A stretch of 64,000 nt of DNA from Microbulbifer sp. VAAF005. Its GTDB lineage: Bacteria > Pseudomonadota > Gammaproteobacteria > Pseudomonadales > Cellvibrionaceae. The number at the start of each line of letters is the position of its first letter. The first letter of the stretch is position 1. Below the pieces are notes generated by a model, which worked only from the letters and a program-made list of their open reading frames with translations, had not been told where the DNA came from and did no database searches. This document shows positions 49,918-59,701 of the stretch, in pieces. The DNA is taken from positions 1,240,001 to 1,304,000 of the forward strand of contig NZ_CP120233.1 of assembly GCF_030012985.1 (NCBI RefSeq). The letters are read 5' to 3'. The position numbers and the translations under genes were made by a program.

Positions 49918-50112
49918 ATGCAATCAGAATACCAAAATCCATTTGATGATGAGAGCCACCAATTTTTGGTGTTAACTAACGATCTTGGCCAACACAGTCT
50001 GTGGCCAGAATTTGCGGGAATCCCAAGGGGCTGGAAGACAGTATATGGACCTCAGGATCGTCGACTATGTGTTGAATATGTAGAAGAGAACTGGAAAAGC
50101 CTCAATCATTGA
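49918..50112 (+). CDS. MbtH-like NRPS activator (YbdZ type)
   Basis: A 64-residue protein that binds NRPS adenylation domains and aids their folding and activity. It has the NPFDDE start, the FLVLTND strand and the conserved Trp residues in HSLWPEFAGIPRGW and the end VEYVEENWKSL. It is 7 bases after fes, so it is cotranscribed, and it serves the large NRPS downstream. Confidence 0.95.
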   Translation: MQSEYQNPFDDESHQFLVLTNDLGQHSLWPEFAGIPRGWKTVYGPQDRRLCVEYVEENWKSLNH

Positions 50113-50295
50113 TAGCCGTCAGTTTCTGCGGTTGTGCTACTTCTCGTAAAGAGTAAATACAACCAATGAGACTTGAGAGGTTTAAGACTCTATTTATTGG
50201 CGGTTAAGGGACTAACTGCAGCTGGAAAGTGCCAGCAACACCCGCTTGAAAATACGGCTAAGGTCTGTGCCACACTATTTTCATATTTCAGGGGC

Positions 50296-50336
50296 GTGGC
50301 CAAGTAGATCAGGACGAACTATTTGGCCACTTTTTT
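50296..50336 (+). terminator. Terminator between the mbtH-like gene and the NRPS gene
   Basis: GTGGCCAA / TTGGCCAC with an inner TAG/CTA pair and a loop of about 13 bases, followed by TTTTTT. It ends 49 bases before the NRPS start. It could end the fes-mbtH transcript or act as an attenuator. Confidence 0.75.
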
Positions 50337-50385
50337 CCCACCTAGACATTGTGCCAACTCAATATGTTGAAAAAGGATTGTTACT

Positions 50386-53300
50386 GTGCAAGAAGAAAGC
50401 GCAACCATTTCTGCAAGTAAGCTTAGCGATAACACGTACCCTTTGGTGGGACCTCAAGTAGGAATCTGGTTGGCTGATCAACTTTCGGAAAGCAGCAATA
50501 CCTTCGCCGTGGCCCAGTATGTAGAGATCCACGGCGCAATTAATGTGGAGCTGCTGACAAAAGCTATTCATATTGGATTAAGTGAAGCTGACACGATTCA
50601 TGCAAAATATCACCAGGAAGAGAACGTTCCGGTCCAACAGCTCCAGTCAGCGCCCGAACCTGAATCCTTAAACGCTGTAGACCTCATAAAAATTGAAGAT
50701 CCGCTTGATCCGGTAGCTGCTGCAAAATCCTTGATGCTCAATGATATTCAAGGTGAATTAAGAGCAGATAGCGAAACTTGCCTCTATCATCATATTATTT
50801 TTCAGTTACCCGATAGTTCAAATGGGCAACACTTTCTCTGGTACCAGCGCTATCACCATTTAATGCTGGATGGCTTCAGCTTTACCGCCCTCACTAAAAG
50901 AATCGAGAAAATTTATAATGCACTTACTAACGGTGCACCAATAGCCAGCTCTCCATTTACGGGGTTTCCCGCAGTCGTTGATGAGTACTTAGAGTATGCC
51001 GAATCGGAAAAATTCAAACAGGATCGAGCCTTTTGGACAGAATACGCCAAGGGCTTGACAGCACCACTGACGTTGTCGAGTAAGACTACCAGCTCGCTCG
51101 ACAACGCCAACAGCCTTGTGCATCGTCAAAGTATTTCGATAGCTCGAAGTTTAATTGAAGATCTAACCCAGCTGACGGACGCAAAGAAACTGTCGGTGGT
51201 CGACCTTACCACAGCAATGATCTTTATTTATTTATCCAGAATATGTGATAGCAATAAAGTTACCGTAGGCTACCCATTTATGCGGCGTATGGGCTCCTCC
51301 GCGCTTAACTCTACAGGTCCCGTTGCTAATGTACTGCCATTACAACTTGAAATCAGCGCCGAGCAAAATATTTTTGATATTGCCCGCTCTCTATCCAGGG
51401 AATTACGCAAAATCCGTAAACATCAGCGCTACGAATCCGAGCAGCTACAAAGAGATCTTGGGCTGGTCGGCTCACACAGACGTCTGTATGGCCCCACTAT
51501 CAATTGCAAGATCTTTGACTACACACTCAATTTTGATGGGGCCCCCGGTAAAACCTATCAAATAGCAACAGGCCCCATTGAAGACATAGAGTTTTCAATT
51601 TACTTCGGCAAAGAAACAATAACTATTGAACTCGCAGCCAACGCTCATCGATACAGTGAAAAGGAGCTAGAACTCCACAGACATAGAATCAGCGATCTCT
51701 TTGTTCAGGCTCACCATAATAGCCACTGTTTATCCAGTGAATTCTCTCTAATACCTATCGGTGAAAAAGGCCTTATCGACAGCTGGGCTAAAGGCATAGA
51801 AATCACCAATACTGAAAGTCATATCAGTGCCTTGGATATTTTTTTACAGCAAGTGCACACTCGCAGCAATGAAACTGCCCTGGTTTTCGAGGGGCAGGAA
51901 ATTTCATTCAGTGAACTTTCACTGCGCGCGCTACAGATTTGTGCTTCCTTACAGAACAAGGGAATAACACCACAGGACATTGTTGCCGTCGCTCTGCCAA
52001 GAACCGTTGACTCTATTGCCGCCATCCTGGCAGTGTTCTACTCTGGTGCCACGTACCTACCGCTCGACCTTACGCACCCGGATGAGCGTATTGCCATTAT
52101 GTGTGACGATGCGCAGCCGGCACAGGTTATTACATTATCCAATCATGCCCACAGGCTTCCATCCTTTGTTGACCAAGTGCATCTGAATGCAGCAGCGCTT
52201 GCCACCCCCAAAACGTATAGCGACCAGGCATTGATTAATTCTGGGGAGCAGAGGGCCTATATATTTTATACCTCAGGTTCTACCGGAAAGCCTAAAGGTG
52301 TAATGGTACCTCACGGGGCGCTCCTTAACCTGGCGCTAGCCCTGCAAAAGGAAATTTTTGAAAATGCCATTGAACATTGTGCCAACACCCGCTTAAAGGT
52401 AGCACTGACTGGCTCATTTTCATTTGATACATCCTGGGATCCAATTCTTCTTATGATGCTCGGCCATGAGCTGCACTTGTTTGGTGACTATGCCAAACGA
52501 GATGTTTATGGGTTAATCGATTCTATCCGCACATTAAAAATAGATACTCTTGCCGTCGCTCCATCATTGGCTACTCAACTAATGGAAGCCGGACTTATGG
52601 ATGAAGGCCACCATCACCCGATCTTGATGGATATTTGCGGGGAGGCCATATCTCCAGCCTTATGGTCTCAATTACAACAGTTCCCCAAACTGCAAGCGCA
52701 TAATATTTACGGCCCCACAGAATTCACCGTCTATGCGACCAGTGCACAGGTATCCACAGATCTGGTGGACCCGGTTATCGGTAGTCCGCTAGCCAACACC
52801 GAAGTTTATGTATTGGATAAACGACTGCGTCCAGTTCCCATTGGTGTCCCCGGCGAGCTCTATCTCGCAGGGGACAATATGACCATTGGATATCTGCGCC
52901 GCCCAGAAACCACTGCCAGCCGCTTTGTAGCAAACCCCTACCGCCCCGGTAAAGTTATGTACTTAACTGGGGACTTGGTTCGCTGGGGCACCCATGGAGA
53001 ATTGGAGTTTATCGGGCGCTGTGACAACCAGGTAAAAGTACGCGGATTCAGGGTTGAGCTCGGCGATGTAGAAGCTGCGTTTTCATCTCTCGACGAAACC
53101 AAAGAAGTGGCTGTAATTGCCAAACCAATTGCTACAGGAAATCAATTGCTTGCTTACTGTACGCTGAAGACACCGTCTAACGGCAATAAGCAGGAGATTG
53201 AGAGCCGACTTATACAACAACTGAACGAGCAGCTACCAGATTATATGGTGCCTGTTAGCTTAATTATTCTCGAAGAGTTTCCTCTAACTGTGAGTGGCAA

Positions 53301-56300
53301 GCTCGATAAAAAAGCCTTGCCAATGCCTTCTGCGACGCCTCAAAAAAGTTCAAGAGCGGCAATAGGAACCGCTGAGAGACTTGTGTGTAGCGCTATTGCG
53401 AGCACTTTGGAGATCGACAATATTGGAGCAGAAGATGATTTCTTCCAATTGGGAGGAGACAGCATTTCAGCAATGCGCCTTTGCACGGCAATGCGCAAAG
53501 CTGGCTACGACCTGCGCCCAAAAGAAATTTTCAAGTTGCGCTCTGCTGAGCAGATTGCCCTCAATCTCACACCTTTAGAGAAGCAATCCAAAGAAATTTT
53601 ACCGGCGAGATTGGGATTACCCCTGGTTGAAGCAGAGACCAAATATGGCCCTCTGACCGCTGTACTCCCTGTGCTTCCCCTGCAGGAAGGTCTACTGTTC
53701 CAGACCCAATTGGGTAGCGAGGAAAACTCCTATAGCTTTACGACAAAATTAACTCTCGAAGGCGAACTGGATATCTCCCGGTTGGGCCGAGCCCTAAACT
53801 CCACTTTAGCTAAGCACCCTCAACTAGGAGCCCTATTCGACTGCGAATCCTGGGATGCCCCTCTGCAGCTTATTCCCCAAATCAGTAGCGATGCCGATAC
53901 TGCTGGAAAATGGCCTTTGACAGAAATTGACTTGAGCCAGCTACCAGAACCACAGCAACAGGAGATGCTACTTAATCTGGAGCTGCAGCAGGCCGGGCTG
54001 CATTTTGATATTCGTATGCATGCCGAAACCCGTACACCTCTGCTACATGCTCATGTTGTAAAAACATCAGTAGAAAATTACGCTCTGCTAATCACTGCAC
54101 ACCATCTGGTTATCGATGGCTGGTCGACTCCAATTCTATTGCAGGACCTGCTTGAAGCTTATCGAGAGGATACCGGGAAAGTCACATCAGAACCTAACCG
54201 TTACAGTCCGGTAGTAATGGAACTGTCTAATAAGGAAAAACAAAATACCATCAAGCATTGGGGAGATCTTCTCAAAGGTGTCATCCCCACTATCGCGTTC
54301 GCAGAGAGTCGCGATAAAGAAACAGTTCATGAAATAGAAGTCCCACTTTGTGAGCACTTACACAAACAGCTGAATAAGCTCTGCCAACAGGAAGGGCTCA
54401 CGTTCAATACAGTGATCCAGGGTGTTTGGGGCGCAATGTTGGGATCATTAACCGGGCGCAATGACGTAGTATTCGGCAGCCCAGTTTCTGGACGATCCAG
54501 TGCGGTAGATGGGATTGATGAGGTGATTGGTTTATTCAGTAACACCCTACCCGTTCGTGTCCAGTTGCAACCTCAACAACCCCTGATCAAGCAGCTGCAA
54601 TCATTGCAGAAGCAACAAATCGCACTGTTTGATCATGACGGGATTGGCCTGGGTGAAATCCAACGTATTGCCGGCACAGATACCCTGTTCGATACACTTC
54701 TGGTTGTGGAAAATTACCCGGCCGACGAAGCTCTGACACAGCAGAATCACGCCGGGATTCATTTAAATGCAGTTCAAAATCGCGGGTTTACTCACTATCC
54801 ACTGACACTATTAGTATTACCTGGAGAAAAACCGAGAATACTTTTTGAATATCGGGATGCGGTTGTCAATGCTGTAAACCTTGTTCATCGATTTATCGAC
54901 CTGCTTACACAGGTTGCCGAAAATCCAGAACAACCGTTGGTTGCCATGTCCCTGCAGACGGACACTGAGCACAAGCTTCTTGAAAGTATCAATGACACCA
55001 AACAGACATTTGATCGTGTCACTTTACGCGATTTATTAATTAGGCAAGCTCAAGTTAGCCCAGATGGTAGAGCGCTCACAGACGAAATCAGCTCCTTTGA
55101 CTATCAAAGTATGCGTCAAAGTGTGCGCAGTATTGCTGCACAACTCAACGCTCAGCGCGTGGGTCGCGGCGATATTGTCGCCGTGGCTGTTGAGCGCAGT
55201 GTTGAGCTCAGCATCTCCCTACAAGCTGTAATAGAAGCCGGAGCCGCTTACTTACCATTGGACATTAGCTACCCGGATGAACGCTTGGCGCTCATGCTGG
55301 AGGATGCTAACCCTAAACTGATAATTGCTGGAGAAAATCAGTTTCACCGATTTGGTGAAAATTCTGCGGTGCCCTGCACCGCACCTGTACTAGCTATTGA
55401 AAATCTTCTCCAGCAGTCGTCACCCACTGAATTAATTGCTGTGGAAATTCGACCGGAAGATCCCGCTTACCTGATTTACACGTCAGGGTCGACAGGTCGC
55501 CCCAAAGGTGTTCTGGTTTCCCATGAAGCCATAGTGAACCGGCTGCTTTGGATGCAAGCGGAATACAATCTCACAGAAAATGATGTAGTGCTGCAGAAAA
55601 CACCATCAAGCTTCGATGTCTCAGTATGGGAGTTCTTCTGGCCACTGATCCGGGGGGCAGAGCTGGTCATGGCCCCACCGGAAGCACACAGAGATCCCGA
55701 GCATCTACTGCAGATTATCTCCAAATACCAGGTAACAACCATGCACTTTGTACCCTCAATGCTTGCAGCCATGGTGGACTACCTGGATAGCCAGCCATCT
55801 TCAGTACCTCTTACCAAGTCGCTGCGCCGGGTATTTTGTAGTGGCGAAGCACTTTCGAAAGAACTTGCCTCTGCCTATGCAAGTTACTTTAAAGCGCCTT
55901 TGCACAATTTATACGGCCCCACTGAGGCCGCTGTTGACGTTACATACTGCCCCGCTGATTTAGGGTTAAATCTTGGAGAAGGTACAGGCATACCTATCGG
56001 CAAACCGGTTTGGAATACCCAACTGAGGATTCTCGATCAATTTTTACGCCCGGTAGGCATCGGTGTTCCCGGAGAACTCTACCTAAGCGGTATGCAGCTC
56101 GCACTCGGTTATCTCAACAGGCACGGCCTGACTGCCGAGCGGTTTGTAGCCGACCCCTATGCAGTAGGCGAGAGAATGTATCGCACCGGTGATGTCGTTC
56201 GCTGGATGCCTGATGGTAACGTTGAATATCTGGGGCGCAGTGATGATCAGGTTAAAATTCGTGGACTGCGAATTGAGATTGGTGAGATTGAAAAAGCGCT

Positions 56301-57636
56301 ATCTTCCCTTGAGGGAGTGAGGCAGGCTGCCGTTCACGCGCGCGTATTGAGCCAAAGCAAAGCGACAGGTGATAACCGTCAATTGGTCGGTTACGTAATA
56401 CTGGATAACCCAGAAAAGTTCCCGGAGACTCTTAGCCCACTTTTGGATCAGCTGGCCCAATCCTTACCCGCACATATGGTGCCGTCAGCATTGGTTGCTG
56501 TGGAAACGTTCCCACTCAGTGCCAATGGCAAGCTCGATAGAAAAGCACTGCCAGACCCAGAAGGCGATAAAACTGATTCCGGCCGTCCACCCAGTGAAGG
56601 GGCTGAGCAAATTATTGCCAATGCCTTCTGCAAGATGCTGGACTTGGAATCCGTAACAGCAGAAGCGAGCTTTTTTGAGCTTGGTGGTCATTCACTACTG
56701 GCTATGCGGCTGGCTGCAGAACTACGCCAATGCTTGTCCCTTCCAGTAACAGTAGGACAAATTATGGTATCTCCTACTGTTGAGGGACTTGCGGCGGTAT
56801 TGACCGATGAGAATTTGCGCAAAGATCCTGAAAAAGCGGGCTTTGGCAATATTCTTCCGATTAGGGCTGGAACAGGTACGCCGCTGTTCTGTATTAACCC
56901 CGGTTCAGGTTTTTCATGGCAGTACACCGGATTCCCCAAATACCTTGAAGGAAACTGGCCGATTATTGGCCTTCAATCACCGCGACCTAACGGTCCTGTA
57001 GCTATCAGTGAATCGATGGACGAAGCCGTTGAGCGCTACTTACAAACCCTCTTAAGTGCACAGCCCAAAGGCCCCTATCACTTAATGGGTTACTCGTTTG
57101 GCGGTACTGTTGCCGTAGCCCTGGCATCCAAGCTGACGGCACTCGGCCACCAGGTAGCTTTTGTCGGATTATTCGATACTTACCCACCTGAAGGCCAGGA
57201 ATGGAAACGACCCACCGAAGATGAAGCCAGGGAAGAAGTAGAGCGCGAGAAACAGCAATTCCTCAGCGCAGCTGAAGGCGAATTTGCCGATGAAGCAACA
57301 CTGGCAGAGCAGACCAAAATGTTTAACGATATCGTAGCGAATTACGATGATACTGTACGCCTGCTATCGGATGCAGACACCCAACCCTATTCTGGTAATG
57401 TGCAATTATTTGTTGCGGAAAAGACACTGCCTGAAGGTTGGGACGTAGATAAGTGCTGGACTCCATTCCTGAATGACATGCAACAACACCGATTGCCTTT
57501 TGCCCATGACGATATTCTATCGCCGACATCTCTTGAAGTGCTCGGGCCCCTACTCAACGGTATATTGGCAAGGGTTCCAACTTTAACTAACCAGACAGAA
57601 AAAGCAGATCCCCAAGAGGCTGTAACATCCCTATGA
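50386..57636 (+). CDS. Two-module siderophore NRPS (C-A-T-C-A-T-TE), EntF/DhbF-like
   Basis: A 2416-residue megasynthase, nearly twice E. coli EntF. Start GTG 50386 follows AAAGGA. Domains: C1 (about 1-440; HHLMLDG at 157), A1 (about 455-970; YTSGSTGKPKG at 628), T1 (Ser1026 in LGGDSIS), C2 (about 1080-1520; HHLVIDG at 1239), A2 (about 1525-2040; YTSGSTGRPKG at 1698), T2 (Ser2103 in LGGHSLL) and thioesterase (about 2150-2400; GYSFGG, Ser2237). By eye the A2 pocket is D-V-W-H-F-S-L-V-D, the EntF serine code. A1 reads D-T-D-A-D-C-I-V-Y, not a Ser, Gly or Thr code; the acids suggest a basic substrate. There is no epimerase, so X should stay L. It probably builds and cyclises (DHB-X-Ser)3. Confidence 0.93.
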   Translation: MQEESATISASKLSDNTYPLVGPQVGIWLADQLSESSNTFAVAQYVEIHGAINVELLTKAIHIGLSEADTIHAKYHQEENVPVQQLQSAPEPESLNAVDLIKIEDPLDPVAAAKSLMLNDIQGELRADSETCLYHHIIFQLPDSSNGQHFLWYQRYHHLMLDGFSFTALTKRIEKIYNALTNGAPIASSPFTGFPAVVDEYLEYAESEKFKQDRAFWTEYAKGLTAPLTLSSKTTSSLDNANSLVHRQSISIARSLIEDLTQLTDAKKLSVVDLTTAMIFIYLSRICDSNKVTVGYPFMRRMGSSALNSTGPVANVLPLQLEISAEQNIFDIARSLSRELRKIRKHQRYESEQLQRDLGLVGSHRRLYGPTINCKIFDYTLNFDGAPGKTYQIATGPIEDIEFSIYFGKETITIELAANAHRYSEKELELHRHRISDLFVQAHHNSHCLSSEFSLIPIGEKGLIDSWAKGIEITNTESHISALDIFLQQVHTRSNETALVFEGQEISFSELSLRALQICASLQNKGITPQDIVAVALPRTVDSIAAILAVFYSGATYLPLDLTHPDERIAIMCDDAQPAQVITLSNHAHRLPSFVDQVHLNAAALATPKTYSDQALINSGEQRAYIFYTSGSTGKPKGVMVPHGALLNLALALQKEIFENAIEHCANTRLKVALTGSFSFDTSWDPILLMMLGHELHLFGDYAKRDVYGLIDSIRTLKIDTLAVAPSLATQLMEAGLMDEGHHHPILMDICGEAISPALWSQLQQFPKLQAHNIYGPTEFTVYATSAQVSTDLVDPVIGSPLANTEVYVLDKRLRPVPIGVPGELYLAGDNMTIGYLRRPETTASRFVANPYRPGKVMYLTGDLVRWGTHGELEFIGRCDNQVKVRGFRVELGDVEAAFSSLDETKEVAVIAKPIATGNQLLAYCTLKTPSNGNKQEIESRLIQQLNEQLPDYMVPVSLIILEEFPLTVSGKLDKKALPMPSATPQKSSRAAIGTAERLVCSAIASTLEIDNIGAEDDFFQLGGDSISAMRLCTAMRKAGYDLRPKEIFKLRSAEQIALNLTPLEKQSKEILPARLGLPLVEAETKYGPLTAVLPVLPLQEGLLFQTQLGSEENSYSFTTKLTLEGELDISRLGRALNSTLAKHPQLGALFDCESWDAPLQLIPQISSDADTAGKWPLTEIDLSQLPEPQQQEMLLNLELQQAGLHFDIRMHAETRTPLLHAHVVKTSVENYALLITAHHLVIDGWSTPILLQDLLEAYREDTGKVTSEPNRYSPVVMELSNKEKQNTIKHWGDLLKGVIPTIAFAESRDKETVHEIEVPLCEHLHKQLNKLCQQEGLTFNTVIQGVWGAMLGSLTGRNDVVFGSPVSGRSSAVDGIDEVIGLFSNTLPVRVQLQPQQPLIKQLQSLQKQQIALFDHDGIGLGEIQRIAGTDTLFDTLLVVENYPADEALTQQNHAGIHLNAVQNRGFTHYPLTLLVLPGEKPRILFEYRDAVVNAVNLVHRFIDLLTQVAENPEQPLVAMSLQTDTEHKLLESINDTKQTFDRVTLRDLLIRQAQVSPDGRALTDEISSFDYQSMRQSVRSIAAQLNAQRVGRGDIVAVAVERSVELSISLQAVIEAGAAYLPLDISYPDERLALMLEDANPKLIIAGENQFHRFGENSAVPCTAPVLAIENLLQQSSPTELIAVEIRPEDPAYLIYTSGSTGRPKGVLVSHEAIVNRLLWMQAEYNLTENDVVLQKTPSSFDVSVWEFFWPLIRGAELVMAPPEAHRDPEHLLQIISKYQVTTMHFVPSMLAAMVDYLDSQPSSVPLTKSLRRVFCSGEALSKELASAYASYFKAPLHNLYGPTEAAVDVTYCPADLGLNLGEGTGIPIGKPVWNTQLRILDQFLRPVGIGVPGELYLSGMQLALGYLNRHGLTAERFVADPYAVGERMYRTGDVVRWMPDGNVEYLGRSDDQVKIRGLRIEIGEIEKALSSLEGVRQAAVHARVLSQSKATGDNRQLVGYVILDNPEKFPETLSPLLDQLAQSLPAHMVPSALVAVETFPLSANGKLDRKALPDPEGDKTDSGRPPSEGAEQIIANAFCKMLDLESVTAEASFFELGGHSLLAMRLAAELRQCLSLPVTVGQIMVSPTVEGLAAVLTDENLRKDPEKAGFGNILPIRAGTGTPLFCINPGSGFSWQYTGFPKYLEGNWPIIGLQSPRPNGPVAISESMDEAVERYLQTLLSAQPKGPYHLMGYSFGGTVAVALASKLTALGHQVAFVGLFDTYPPEGQEWKRPTEDEAREEVEREKQQFLSAAEGEFADEATLAEQTKMFNDIVANYDDTVRLLSDADTQPYSGNVQLFVAEKTLPEGWDVDKCWTPFLNDMQQHRLPFAHDDILSPTSLEVLGPLLNGILARVPTLTNQTEKADPQEAVTSL

Positions 57637-58931
57637 ACCGTTCACTATTTATGAGATTTGACTTGCTCAAGAGCAATGCAAACTTCCGCATGATCTTTGT
57701 TGCCAGGATGATTTCGATTATCTCCCTGGGGATGTTAACAGTCGCGGTGCCGGTACAAGTCCATGCAATGACAGGCTCTACTATCCAGGTAGGAGTCATT
57801 ATGGCTCTGGAAGGTATAGCCATGTTTATTGGCTTGCTGTGGGGAGGTGTGCTCGCCGACCGCCATAACCGCCGCACACTGATTTTGATCGGACGCTTCG
57901 GTTGCGGCTTGGGTTTTGCTGCATTAGCTATAAATTGCTTCTTTACATCACCCTCACTAATAGCCCTGTATGCTCTTTCAATTTGGAGTGGTTTGTTTGG
58001 TGCAATTGGTATCACTGCATTAATGGCCTCAATTCCCTCAATTGTAGGCAAAGAGAATCTTGCCTCTGCCAATGCTTTGGGCATGCTCACCGTACGTATC
58101 GGTACCGTTATCTCGCCGGCAATTGGCGGATTGATTATTGCCGCCACTGATATCAGCTGGAACTATACCGCGGCCTCCTTAGGTACTTTTGCCACGCTGA
58201 TCCCGCTGACCCGATTGCCCTCCATGGCGCCAGGAAAGCAGCCGAAAAAGCAACCTCTAAAAGCACTAGCTGAGGGTTTTTCATTTTTATTCAGTCATAG
58301 AATTGTTGGCAGTGCGATTGCAGTAGGGACATTGGATTCCCTGGGCAAAGGCATCCGCGTTCTATTCCCCGCAATGGTTACCGTTATTTTTGGTGGAGGT
58401 GCATTCGAAATCGGTCTGATGTATTCTGCTGTGCCCTTAGGGGCTATGTTGGGTGCCCTAACCAGCGGCTGGGCGCCCCAATTAAAACGTCCCGGTGCTG
58501 TTTTACTATTCACTTGCACCCTCTCTTTTGTTGCCTTGTGCGGCCTCACTCTCGCCAACCATCTCTATATCGCTTTAGTTGCACTAGTCGCTTATGGCTA
58601 TTTAGGGGCTATTAGTTCACTAATTCAGATTACTTTGGTTCAGAGTCATACTCCTAACCAATTACAAGGAAGAGTTAACAGTCTCTGGGCTTCCCAAAAT
58701 GTAACCGGCGATACTTTTGGCGCAATGGGATTCGGCATCTTAGGCAAGCTGTTTGCCCCAATGGCCGGTACTCTCTACTTTGCTGCTACAGCAATTGGCA
58801 TTACTGTTGCTATGTCCTTGGGATTCAGAAGTTTGAAGGACGCTGTATTTATTAAAAATAAATCGCAAACGCCTCCTAAAAGCCCCGCCCCGAAAAAAGA
58901 AAAAATGGATACTGAAGCCACAGCATCATGA
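57633..58931 (+). CDS. entS: MFS siderophore exporter, EntS-like
   Basis: A 432-residue major facilitator with about 12 hydrophobic segments that would export the finished catecholate across the inner membrane. Family marks are GGVLADRHNRRTLILIGR (loop 2-3 motif A), SIPSIVGKENLASANAL and VRIGTVISPAIGGLI. It overlaps the NRPS stop by 4 bases (ATGA) and the next gene by 4 bases, so the three genes are translationally coupled. The C-terminal tail is long and charged. Confidence 0.92.
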   Translation: MNRSLFMRFDLLKSNANFRMIFVARMISIISLGMLTVAVPVQVHAMTGSTIQVGVIMALEGIAMFIGLLWGGVLADRHNRRTLILIGRFGCGLGFAALAINCFFTSPSLIALYALSIWSGLFGAIGITALMASIPSIVGKENLASANALGMLTVRIGTVISPAIGGLIIAATDISWNYTAASLGTFATLIPLTRLPSMAPGKQPKKQPLKALAEGFSFLFSHRIVGSAIAVGTLDSLGKGIRVLFPAMVTVIFGGGAFEIGLMYSAVPLGAMLGALTSGWAPQLKRPGAVLLFTCTLSFVALCGLTLANHLYIALVALVAYGYLGAISSLIQITLVQSHTPNQLQGRVNSLWASQNVTGDTFGAMGFGILGKLFAPMAGTLYFAATAIGITVAMSLGFRSLKDAVFIKNKSQTPPKSPAPKKEKMDTEATAS

Positions 58932-59650
58932 ATTGGGAATCCTCTTATAAAATTGACAACCCGATACCCAGCTTTTTAGGTCGATACAAGGTGGTGAAGT
59001 CCAAGTACTTTACGGGCTATATGGTAGAGACTACTTTTTGCCCGGAAAGGTATGATGATCAGTTCTTCTCCCAGTTGAATATTCCTTTTCCAAGTTCATT
59101 AGTAAAAGCCGTCCCATCACGACGAGCTGAATTTCTTGCTGGACGAAGCTGTGCTCACCTTGCACTCAACGAGCTGGGTGTGCCAGTGAGAGAAATCCCT
59201 ATAGGTATAAACCGCAGTCCAGTATGGCCAGAGGGAGTACAAGCCTCGATTACCCATGCAGGCAACCGAGCAATCTGTGCAGCCAGCACTACTTCTCAAG
59301 GACTTGGGATTGATTATGAAACAACTATTGCAGGTAAAACTGCTGAAGAAATCAAGCGTAATATAGTCAGTGATTCAGAAGAATCCCTACTTTCAGAGAG
59401 CGGTTTCCCCCAGGAACAGTGGCTGACTATGGCTTTCTCCATTAAAGAAAGCCTTTTCAAGGCACTATATCCTCTAGTTGGAAAATACTTTGACTTTCTG
59501 GATGCTGAAATTACAACATTGTTGCCCCTGCAACAAAAATTAGAACTGAAAATTTTGCGGGATCTCTCATCCAGAGTTCTCAGTGGAAATACCTACACTG
59601 GTACATATCAACCACATCAAGACGGCATATTGAGCATCGTTGAGTATTAG
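58928..59650 (+). CDS. entD: 4'-phosphopantetheinyl transferase, EntD-like
   Basis: Attaches the phosphopantetheine arm of CoA to the EntB and NRPS carrier domains. The 240 residues include the EntD-type segments SRRAEFLAGRSCAHLAL, WPEGVQASITHAGNRAICA, the Mg-binding GIDYE (GLGIDYETT) and the WLTMAFSIKESLFKALYP signature with Lys-Glu. All key residues are present. Confidence 0.94.
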   Translation: MNWESSYKIDNPIPSFLGRYKVVKSKYFTGYMVETTFCPERYDDQFFSQLNIPFPSSLVKAVPSRRAEFLAGRSCAHLALNELGVPVREIPIGINRSPVWPEGVQASITHAGNRAICAASTTSQGLGIDYETTIAGKTAEEIKRNIVSDSEESLLSESGFPQEQWLTMAFSIKESLFKALYPLVGKYFDFLDAEITTLLPLQQKLELKILRDLSSRVLSGNTYTGTYQPHQDGILSIVEY

Positions 59651-59701
59651 TCAATCTCGACAATAACAGCGCTATCTCAGTTAAAAGAAAAGGACCATTT
59701 T

